Origin: a virus
Length of the DNA stretch: 29,871 nt
Strand: one strand, 5' to 3'
Virus record (IMG/VR): IMGVR_UViG_3300027985_000271
Coordinates: 1 to 29,871 of that record
Positions 20,211 through 28,478 of this stretch are shown here, in pieces (positions within the stretch are counted from its first letter, which is position 1; each line of letters starts with the position of its first letter). Made by a program: the position numbers and the translations under genes. Under the pieces are notes generated by a model. That model saw nothing but the letters and a program-made list of their open reading frames with translations. It did no database searches and was not told where the DNA came from.

Positions 20211-22337
20211 ATGCCTAGAGTTCCAACCTATGACAATTTCCAAGCCACGCCGTCAACACTGCCGCAGGTGCAGGTTAGTGCGCCCTCCGCGCCTGACGTA
20301 GCGGGGCAACAGCTGCAGCAACTGGGCCAGGGACTGCAGCAAGCCGGCGGCTCGATGGGCCGCATCGCGCTGGACATGCAGCAACAGGCCAATCAGCTGC
20401 GGGTGGACGACGCGATCAACCAAGCCAAAGAGGCCTCGATGCGCCTTGCCTACGACAAGGACGCCGGTTTCTCTAATGTCAGGGGTTTCAATGCGCTGCA
20501 GCGCGAAAGCGGCAAGCCCCTGGCGGAGGAATACACGGATAACCTGCGAGAGCAGATGCGCAACATCGCCGGCACGTTGGGCAATGATGCGCAGCGCGAA
20601 GCCTTCCGGGCACGGACACAGGACCTGGTGGGGAACTTCTGGGCGCAGGCCACCAAGCATGAAGCCGACCAGTTTCAGGAATATGCCCTCAGCGTGCGTG
20701 AAGGGACGATCGCCAATCAGGTGCGGGAGATTGGGCTCCGGTACAACGACCCGAACGCGGTGGACGCTTCGATCCAGTCCATCCAGGCGGCGGCATACGA
20801 CCAGGCGCGGCTGCTAGGCAAGTCCGCCGAATGGGCTGAGGCCCAAGCGATGAAGGCCACCAGCGGCGCCCACACCACAGCCATTATGGCGGCGTTACAA
20901 GACGGCAACCCAATGTATGCGCAGGCCTACCTAAACAAGTATGCCAGCCAGATGGATGCCAACGATATCCTGCGCGTGCGCGGTGTGGTTACCGAGCAGA
21001 CCGACGCCAAGGCCGCAAACCTCGTGGCCACCGGCGTGATCAATCAGGCCGCGCCGCGCTACGTGACGAGCGATGCGGACCGGGCCTTTAACATCGCGCT
21101 TGGCACCGAATCCGGGTACCGACACTTCGATAGCAGCGGGCAACCACTTACCAGTGCCAAGGGTGCCGTAGGCATCGCGCAGGTTATGCCTGCAACGGCA
21201 CCTGAAGCCGCCGGCATGGCGGGTTTGCCTTGGGACGAGGAACGGTACAAAACAGATCCGGCGTACAACGAAGCGTTGGGGCGTGCCTACTTCCAGAAGC
21301 AGTTGCAGTCATTTGGCGGCAATCTGCCCCAAGCCTATGCGGCCTATAACGCCGGCCCGAAGGCGACGCAGGATGCCATTACCAAAGCCGAAAAAGAGGG
21401 GGGCGTGTGGCTGGCCTATCTGCCGAAGGAGACGCAGGACTATGTAGCCAAGAACATGGCGGCGTATAACGCTGGGGGAGGCCAATATGAAAAGCCGTCA
21501 CTCAGCCAGATCCTGAAGCAAGTTGAAACGGTAGTGGGCACCGACAATCCGCAGCGCCTCAAATTGGCGAAAGAGGAAGCGACCCGGCAATTCGAAGTCC
21601 TGACCAAGGAAGTAAAACAGCGCGACGATGAAGCCGTGGCGGAAGCCATGCGGGTATTGACCACCAACGGCGGGCGCTTTAGCGAGTTGCCGCCGGCTAT
21701 CCGCGCAGCGTTGCCCCCTGACAAGGTAAGCGCAGTAATGTCCTTCGGCCAGCGCATCGCAAAGGGCGATGACCTGACCAGCCCAGCGCTGTATCAGAAG
21801 CTGGCCAGCGAGCAGAACTATCTCAAGGGACTGAGCGACGCCGAGTTCTACCAGCTGCGGAGCCAGCTGAGCGAGGCCGATTTCAAGAAATTTGCGGACG
21901 AGCGGGCCAGTTTGCTGAGCGGCAAAGTCACTTCCACTGCGGAGGACGTTAACGGCACGGCGATCAATACTGTGCTCAATGATCGGCTACGCACGATGGA
22001 CATGGACCCAACACCGAAGGACGGCAGTGCGGACGCGGCGCGCATCGGGGTAATGCGCAAATTTGTGCGGGAATCTGTGCTCAACGCCCAACAGGCCCTG
22101 GGTCGTAAGATGAACGACGCAGAGGTCGAAAAGCACATTGACGGCTTGTTTGCCAAGTCCGTGAACCTGCAGGGCTGGTTTAGCTCCAGCAACGTCCGTA
22201 TGCTGGGTATGAGCGCGGGGGATATCCCCGGTGATATCAAGGACAAACTGCGCGCGGACTTCAAAGCCCTGGGGATTGACTCCCCGACCGATGCCGATTT
22301 GCTCGGCGCATACTGGCAAGTGAGTGCACTTAAATGA
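20211..22337 (+). CDS. Internal virion protein with lytic transglycosylase domain
   Basis: A 708-residue ejection protein. Residues 1-280 are helical and Gln-rich. Residues about 285-410 form an SLT-type transglycosylase: catalytic Glu300 in TESGYRHF, then KGAVGIAQVMPATA and a QAYAAYNAGP motif. The rest is a long helical region with conserved wording of podovirus ejection proteins (VLNDRLRTMDMDP, WFSSSNVRMLGMS). It would cut peptidoglycan locally and form part of the ejection tunnel. The stop overlaps the next start as ATGA. Confidence 0.87.
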   Translation: MPRVPTYDNFQATPSTLPQVQVSAPSAPDVAGQQLQQLGQGLQQAGGSMGRIALDMQQQANQLRVDDAINQAKEASMRLAYDKDAGFSNVRGFNALQRESGKPLAEEYTDNLREQMRNIAGTLGNDAQREAFRARTQDLVGNFWAQATKHEADQFQEYALSVREGTIANQVREIGLRYNDPNAVDASIQSIQAAAYDQARLLGKSAEWAEAQAMKATSGAHTTAIMAALQDGNPMYAQAYLNKYASQMDANDILRVRGVVTEQTDAKAANLVATGVINQAAPRYVTSDADRAFNIALGTESGYRHFDSSGQPLTSAKGAVGIAQVMPATAPEAAGMAGLPWDEERYKTDPAYNEALGRAYFQKQLQSFGGNLPQAYAAYNAGPKATQDAITKAEKEGGVWLAYLPKETQDYVAKNMAAYNAGGGQYEKPSLSQILKQVETVVGTDNPQRLKLAKEEATRQFEVLTKEVKQRDDEAVAEAMRVLTTNGGRFSELPPAIRAALPPDKVSAVMSFGQRIAKGDDLTSPALYQKLASEQNYLKGLSDAEFYQLRSQLSEADFKKFADERASLLSGKVTSTAEDVNGTAINTVLNDRLRTMDMDPTPKDGSADAARIGVMRKFVRESVLNAQQALGRKMNDAEVEKHIDGLFAKSVNLQGWFSSSNVRMLGMSAGDIPGDIKDKLRADFKALGIDSPTDADLLGAYWQVSALK

Positions 22338-25300
22338 AAGTAGAAAATACCGACGACACCCAGAACATCGACACCCGTTCCGCTGTGCAAGCGTACCTTG
22401 GGCAACAGGCAGATCCGGCGCAGACTGCGCAGCAGACGTATGCTATGAGCCTGGGCGCAAACCCAGATTATGAAGCGGAGCTGCGCCGCGTTGCGGCTAA
22501 AACCGGGGTGCCGGTTGATTCCGCGCGAGCGTACCCCGAAGAGGTGAAACGCAACGCGGAGCTGCAGTCGGTAGATTTTAAAGCAATGCAGACCAAGTTC
22601 CCAACCACGGTCAATTTCATCGCGGATAAGCAAAACGCGCAGGTGGCCCACGACGACTTGGACGGACTGCAGCGCGTCGAGGACACGCTAAAACCCGCCG
22701 ATCGGACTTTCTTCGAGGGTATTTGGCAGCCTATCGCCAGCGGCTGGAATAACACTGTGGCGGGGTTCGGTATGGTGATGGGCGACGCCCTGATGCCGTC
22801 CGGGTTGGAAGCTAAACGCAAATTAGCCGCCGAGCAGGGCGGCGTCGATTACACCCCGAGCGTTGAGCGCGCAGTCAAACAGGCGCAGCTTGAACGCACA
22901 GCGCAGAAGTATAGCGCTCCGGCAGACATCCAGAACGCGATGCAGGAGATCGGGGGCGCGCAGACAATGGGCTACGCCCTTGAGGCTGCGTTATCTAATC
23001 CTCGCGCCACGCTTGAGATCGCGCTGCAGTCCCTTGGTGCCAGTGCGCCAGCGCTATTGGCAGCGGCTGGCGGCTCAACGCTGGGGCCTCTGGGCACCGC
23101 GGCCGGTGCCGGCGTGGGTAGTTTCTCTGTGGAATACGCGAGCACCGTGCGTGACGTTATGCAGGGCGCTGGGCTAAACATGACGGACCCGGTCGAACTG
23201 GCGTCAGGAATGAACGACGCCGAGCTGATGGGCAAAGCGCGGGAGAAAGCCGTCAAGCGCGGTGTTCAGGTGGCTATCTTCGATGCCATTACCGCAGGCC
23301 TTGCCGGCCGGTTGTTAGCCGGGGCCGCTCCCACTGCCCTAAGTCGCATCGGCCGTGGTGCGGGGGAATTGGCGATCCAGGCGGGGGGCGGCGCAGCGGG
23401 CGAAGCCACCGCGCAAGCCGTTACCGGCGAATACAAGCCGGGTGATATCCTGATGGAAGCCCTGGCCGAATTACCCAGCGCGCTGGTGGAAGCGCCCAGC
23501 AACTATCGCCACATGGCGGCCAAGGCCCGCGCGGCCGAAGTGCAATCCGCGCAGCTTGAGCAGATCACCAAGACTGCCCAAGCCAGCAAGCTGGCCCAGC
23601 GTGACGCCGATACCTTCGAGAAATTTGTGGCGGCTGCCAAGGAAGATGGCCCGGTGCAGGACGTTTATATTGATGCCCAGGCGCTGATGCAATCTGGCGT
23701 AGCCGAGCAAGTAGCCGCCGCATCGCCGGCAGTCGCGGACCAGTTGCCCGCAGCGGCAGCGACCGGCGGCGCTATCCGCATTCCCGTTGAGGAATACGCC
23801 GCGCGCATCGCCCCGACTGAGCTTAGCCAATCGCTGATTGACCATCTGCGCACTGAGCCTGAGGGCTTTAGCCGGGCCGAAGCGCAGCAATTCATGCAGA
23901 CGCAGCAGGAGCAGCTGCAGGCGGAGATCGAGAAGGCCGCCGCCGTGCAGGAAAGCGATGCGACATTTAAGGCCGAACGCGATGCCATCGCGGCCCAGGT
24001 GCGCGATCAGCTCAACGCCGTGGGCCGCTTTTCCCCCGAGGTCCACGACGCATACGCCACGCTGATCGGCAACTTCTTCGCGGTGCAAGGCGCCAAGCTG
24101 GGAGTTTCCCCGCAGGAGCTTTTTAACCGCACCGGCTTTAGTGTGGCCGGGTCAATGGCCGAGGGGCCACAGCTTGAAGCGACACAAGGCCAACCGTTGC
24201 AACAGGCAGAGACCCTGCGCGCGGTCACCAAGGGGCTGAAAGATTCGGGAGTAAGTGTCGCCGCTACTGAGCGCAACGGGGCAATCAACCTTGCCAAGAT
24301 CGTGGTGCCGGAAGCGGAGCGGGGCGCAGGTAGGGGCACAGCGGCGATGCAAGCCCTGCTTGATTACGCAGACCGCACAGGCCAGCGCATTGAGCTGACA
24401 CCGTCCGCTGACTTCGGTGGCAACAAGAAACGGCTGGTTGATTTCTACAAACGTTTCGGCTTCGTCGAGAACAAAGGCGCCGCGAAGGATTTCACAATTT
24501 CCGAGGCGATGTATCGCCCCGCGCAACAGGCGAAAGCTCTTGAGCAAAAAGCGCGGGGCACGTTCAGTCCAGAGACCAACACCATCACGCTGTTGAAAAG
24601 TGCGGACCTGTCGACCTTCCTGCATGAGTCTGGCCACTTTTTCCTTGAGCAGCAATTCGCGCTTAGCAATCAACTAACGGGGGAATTGACCCCCACGCAG
24701 CAAGAGCTGGCGAAGGATACGCAGGCGCTGCTGGATTGGTTCGGGGTAAAAGACTTAGATTCCTGGTACGCGATGGACTTCGAAGAACAGCGCGGATACC
24801 ACGAGAAATTCGCGCAGGGCTTTGAAAAATATATCTTCGAGGGTAAGGCGCCGAGCATTGAATTGCAGCCGTTATTCCAGCGTTTTGCGGCTTGGCTGAA
24901 ATCCATCTACCGTGATCTGATGCGCCTGAAGGTGGAATTGACGCCCGAAGTGCGCGGCGTGTTTGATCGCATGCTGGCGACCAACGAGCAAATCGCCCTG
25001 GCCGAGCAAGCGCGTAGCATGATGCCGCTATTCGAGACCCCCGAAAAGGCGGGCATGACTCCGGAGGAATTCGCGGCTTACCAAGCGCAGGACGTTGAGG
25101 CCAGCGCCGACGCCATCCAGGATATGCAGGCCAGAGGCTTGCGGGATATGCAGTACATCCATAATGCGCGGGGCCGGGAGATCAAGCGCCTGCAGAAAGA
25201 AGCCCAGGCCGCGCGCACCGAGGTCCGCATGGAAGTCGCCAAGCAGGTGATGGTCGAGCCTGTTTACCAGGCGTGGCAATTCCTGACGGGCAAGCCTGCG

Positions 25301-28300
25301 CAAGACGATGCCGAGTCGATCATGAACTACGGCAAACTGGATCTTGAAACACTGCGCGATGGCGCACAACCCGATGTTTTCGAGAAGCTGAAAGCCCGCC
25401 GCATGACCCGCAAAGAAGGCTTGCACCCGGACGTGGTAGCCGAGAAATTCGGCTTTGCTTCGGGGGATGAGCTCACGCGAGCGCTGGCGGAAACGTCAAG
25501 CCCGAGTGAAGAGATCGAGGGGATTACCGACCGCGTAATGCTGGAGCGCTACGGCGAACTGGCTACGCCGGAGGCTATCGAGAAGGCGGCCGACAAGGCG
25601 ATCCACAATACCGTGCGCGGGCGCATGCTAGCCACTGAGGCCAACGCCCTGGCCCGTATGACGGGGCAGCGCAAAGTGCTGCGGAGCGCGGCCAAGGAGC
25701 TGGCAGGGAAACTCGTTGGCCGATTGAAGATCGCAGACCTGCGCCCCCAGCTCTACGTCACTGCCGAGGGTAAAGCCGGACGGGCAGCCGATGCGGCATT
25801 CCGCAAGGGCGATACCCAGCAGGCCGCCGCTGAGAAGCGCAACCAGTTGGTGAATCACGAGCTGGCGCGCACCGCCTACGACGCGCAGGACGAGGTAGTC
25901 AAGATCGACCGCTTCTTTAAGCGCATCGTGACGACGCCGGACGACAAGCTGAAAAGCCGCGATATGGATGTGGTCAACGCGGCACGCGCAGTGCTGGCAT
26001 CCTTCGGCTACGGCGCCAAGGCGAAGAACGCCGCCGAGTATCTGAGCAAGGTTCAAGAGTACGATCCAGCGATGTACGAAGTGCTAGCGGCTAGCGTAGT
26101 TGCCGCGCAGGAAATTGCGCAGGGCGACGTCAAGCAGTTGACTGTCGATCAGCTCCGCGCGCTAAACGATGAAGTTTCCAGCCTGTGGTATCTGTCCAAG
26201 CGCGTGCGCCAAATGGAAATCGACGGCGACCTGATGGATCGGGAAGATGTGGCCGAACAGCTGCAAAATCGCCTTGCGGAAATCGGGCTGCCGTCGTCCA
26301 TGCCGGGAGATGTGAGCGCCGTAACCCCCGACGAAGAGCGCTCCATGCGTATCGCTTCGGTAAAGGCGGTAATGCGCCGGGTCGAGTCGTGGGTCGATAT
26401 GCTGGACGGCAGCAACAAGCTGGGCGTGTTCCGTCGGTATCTGTGGACGCCGATCAAGGAAGCCGCCGACCGGTACCGCGCCGACCGGGTTACCTATCTG
26501 CGCCAATTCCGCGATACCTTTAGCGATATTGCGCCGACCATGAAGCGCGGGCAGATTGTAGCGCCGGAGCTCAATTACACCTTCGGTAAGGACTCCGGCG
26601 GGGTCGCCATGAGTGAAATTCTGCATGCCATCCTGCATACGGGTAACGCCTCTAATAAGCGTAAGCTGTTGCTCGGCAGAGAACACCCCTGGGGGGATGA
26701 ACGCCCCGACGGCACCCTAGACACGTCGCGCTGGGACGCCTTTATCAATCGGATGGTAGCCGAGGGCAAGCTGACCAAGGAACATTTCGACTTCGCGCAG
26801 CGCGTGTGGGACTTGCTCGAAAAGACCAAGCCCCTTGCGCAGAAGGCCCACCGCGACGCCTACGGCAAATATTTTGACGAGGTTACTGCCGAGTCGTTTA
26901 CCGATCCGTTCGGTATCGTGCGCCGTGGCGGGTACGTCCCCGCCCAAGTGGACAGCCGTATCGTAAAAGACAACGAGCTTAAAAAGCTGATCGAAGAGGG
27001 TAAGGAGGGCATGGCCTACGCGTTCCCGGGCACGGCCAAGGGGTTCACCAAATCGCGTACCGAATACAACCGGCCGTTGCTGCTGGATCTGCGTACCTTG
27101 CCCCAGCATATCGACAAGGTGCTGTTGTTCAGCCACATGGAGTTGCCGAGCCGAGACGCGGCGAAACTGCTCTACACCAAGGGGCTGAGCTCGTCGCTCA
27201 ACAAATTTGACTCGGCGGCGATCACCGGCATGCTGATGCCGTGGCTTAACCGATCAGCGCGCCAGCAAGTGACAACCCCCGTCGCCGGGGCCGGTTGGAT
27301 GATGCGCATGCTCAACACCCTGCGCAATCGCACCAGCATGGCCACCATGTTTGCCAATATCAGCAACACCGCGCAGCAGATCACCGGCTTCTCCCTGGCT
27401 GCGCTGAAGGTACGCCCATCTAGCCTTGCGGCGGCCACGGCAGACTATTTGCGCGCGCCGAAGCGCACAGCCGAGGAAGTGGCCGAGCTATCGGTGTTCA
27501 TGCGCAACCGCATGAGCAACGAAGTGGACGCGATGATGGGCGAGATCCAGGGCATTTTGCTCGATCCCAACGCCTTTGAGAAAGCGCAGGAGTGGGCCAA
27601 ACGTCACACGTATTTCATGCAATCGGCTTTCGATAATGTGATGGGCCCGATTATCTGGCGTGCCGCGTATAGTGAAGCCCTCGAGCAGAACTTTGATACT
27701 AAAGATGCAGTGCGCATCGCAGACGCCGCAATCCGGCAGACCCAGGGCAGTACCATGCCGGAAGACGTGAGCCGTATCGAAACCGGCCCGGCCTACGCCC
27801 GCCTATTCACACAGTTTGTGGGATACTTCAACATGCAGGCCAATCTTCTGGGCACCGAGTTCGCGAAGATGGCGCAGGAAATGGGCGTGCGCAAGGGCAT
27901 GGGGCGCGGCCTCTACATCACGCTGCTTGGGTTCTATACTCCCGCCCTGGTGGCGGAGCTGGTAGCGCAAGCCTTCCGAGGGGGCCCCGGCGATGATGAC
28001 AAGGACGGCGACTATCTGGATGACTGGCTGATGGCAACGCTGGTTTATGGCCCGATGCGCAACGCCACCGCGTTTGTCCCCTTCGCCGGGCAGGTAATCA
28101 ACAGCGCAGTGGCCCGGTTCAATGGCAACCCGAACGACGACAAGATGAGCATGTCACCCGCCGTGTCGGCCATCGAGGCGGCTGCTGGGGTGTTCTACGA
28201 TGCTTACAAGGTAGCTATCGGGGAAGGCAACGCGCAGCGGACAGTGAAGGATGTGGCCACGCTGATCTCCCTGACCACTGGGCTGCCGGCAAGTGTAGCC

Positions 28301-28420
28301 GCGCGCCCTATCAGCTATCTGGCCGGCGTAGAGCAGCGCACTATCCAGCCAACCAGCGCGCCGGACCTGGTTCGAGGTTTGGCTACCGGTGCCGCAAGTC
28401 CGGAGAGCAAAAACCGCTAG
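22334..28420 (+). CDS. Giant internal virion protein (2028 aa) with GNAT-like domain and zincin motif
   Basis: The largest gene here. Recognisable parts: a helical N-terminus; a Gly/Ala-rich hydrophobic stretch at about residues 235-275 (LGASAPALLAAAGGSTLGPLG) that could insert into membrane; a GNAT-like segment around 640-735 with RGAGRGT (663-669) and FYKRFGFVEN; and FLHESGHFFLE with HESGH at 764-768, the HExxH zincin signature. Long charged helices follow (900-1500). The C-terminal region (IWRAAYSEALEQNF, LFTQFVGYFNMQANLLG) is of the kind called large polyvalent protein-associated domain 38. T7 gp16 fills the same position and role, but the enzymatic content differs: here no transglycosylase but acetyltransferase- and peptidase-like modules. 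Probably ejected into the host with the DNA. Confidence 0.85.
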   Translation: MKVENTDDTQNIDTRSAVQAYLGQQADPAQTAQQTYAMSLGANPDYEAELRRVAAKTGVPVDSARAYPEEVKRNAELQSVDFKAMQTKFPTTVNFIADKQNAQVAHDDLDGLQRVEDTLKPADRTFFEGIWQPIASGWNNTVAGFGMVMGDALMPSGLEAKRKLAAEQGGVDYTPSVERAVKQAQLERTAQKYSAPADIQNAMQEIGGAQTMGYALEAALSNPRATLEIALQSLGASAPALLAAAGGSTLGPLGTAAGAGVGSFSVEYASTVRDVMQGAGLNMTDPVELASGMNDAELMGKAREKAVKRGVQVAIFDAITAGLAGRLLAGAAPTALSRIGRGAGELAIQAGGGAAGEATAQAVTGEYKPGDILMEALAELPSALVEAPSNYRHMAAKARAAEVQSAQLEQITKTAQASKLAQRDADTFEKFVAAAKEDGPVQDVYIDAQALMQSGVAEQVAAASPAVADQLPAAAATGGAIRIPVEEYAARIAPTELSQSLIDHLRTEPEGFSRAEAQQFMQTQQEQLQAEIEKAAAVQESDATFKAERDAIAAQVRDQLNAVGRFSPEVHDAYATLIGNFFAVQGAKLGVSPQELFNRTGFSVAGSMAEGPQLEATQGQPLQQAETLRAVTKGLKDSGVSVAATERNGAINLAKIVVPEAERGAGRGTAAMQALLDYADRTGQRIELTPSADFGGNKKRLVDFYKRFGFVENKGAAKDFTISEAMYRPAQQAKALEQKARGTFSPETNTITLLKSADLSTFLHESGHFFLEQQFALSNQLTGELTPTQQELAKDTQALLDWFGVKDLDSWYAMDFEEQRGYHEKFAQGFEKYIFEGKAPSIELQPLFQRFAAWLKSIYRDLMRLKVELTPEVRGVFDRMLATNEQIALAEQARSMMPLFETPEKAGMTPEEFAAYQAQDVEASADAIQDMQARGLRDMQYIHNARGREIKRLQKEAQAARTEVRMEVAKQVMVEPVYQAWQFLTGKPAQDDAESIMNYGKLDLETLRDGAQPDVFEKLKARRMTRKEGLHPDVVAEKFGFASGDELTRALAETSSPSEEIEGITDRVMLERYGELATPEAIEKAADKAIHNTVRGRMLATEANALARMTGQRKVLRSAAKELAGKLVGRLKIADLRPQLYVTAEGKAGRAADAAFRKGDTQQAAAEKRNQLVNHELARTAYDAQDEVVKIDRFFKRIVTTPDDKLKSRDMDVVNAARAVLASFGYGAKAKNAAEYLSKVQEYDPAMYEVLAASVVAAQEIAQGDVKQLTVDQLRALNDEVSSLWYLSKRVRQMEIDGDLMDREDVAEQLQNRLAEIGLPSSMPGDVSAVTPDEERSMRIASVKAVMRRVESWVDMLDGSNKLGVFRRYLWTPIKEAADRYRADRVTYLRQFRDTFSDIAPTMKRGQIVAPELNYTFGKDSGGVAMSEILHAILHTGNASNKRKLLLGREHPWGDERPDGTLDTSRWDAFINRMVAEGKLTKEHFDFAQRVWDLLEKTKPLAQKAHRDAYGKYFDEVTAESFTDPFGIVRRGGYVPAQVDSRIVKDNELKKLIEEGKEGMAYAFPGTAKGFTKSRTEYNRPLLLDLRTLPQHIDKVLLFSHMELPSRDAAKLLYTKGLSSSLNKFDSAAITGMLMPWLNRSARQQVTTPVAGAGWMMRMLNTLRNRTSMATMFANISNTAQQITGFSLAALKVRPSSLAAATADYLRAPKRTAEEVAELSVFMRNRMSNEVDAMMGEIQGILLDPNAFEKAQEWAKRHTYFMQSAFDNVMGPIIWRAAYSEALEQNFDTKDAVRIADAAIRQTQGSTMPEDVSRIETGPAYARLFTQFVGYFNMQANLLGTEFAKMAQEMGVRKGMGRGLYITLLGFYTPALVAELVAQAFRGGPGDDDKDGDYLDDWLMATLVYGPMRNATAFVPFAGQVINSAVARFNGNPNDDKMSMSPAVSAIEAAAGVFYDAYKVAIGEGNAQRTVKDVATLISLTTGLPASVAARPISYLAGVEQRTIQPTSAPDLVRGLATGAASPESKNR

Positions 28421-28433
28421 TACACTCAAACAT

Positions 28434-28463
28434 GGGCTTTCGCGCTAGGCTGGCCGAAAGCCC
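28434..28463 (+). promoter_or_regulatory. Hairpin between ejection genes and tailspike
   Basis: GGGCTTTCG (28434-28442) pairs perfectly with CGAAAGCCC (28455-28463), loop 12 nt. There is no T tract; AAGGAG follows immediately as ribosome-binding site of the tailspike gene. It is preceded by AGTACACTCAA, a relative of the boundary box, repeating the box-plus-hairpin arrangement of 8225 and 13130. Confidence 0.6.
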
Positions 28464-28478
28464 CAAGGAGCCGATGAC

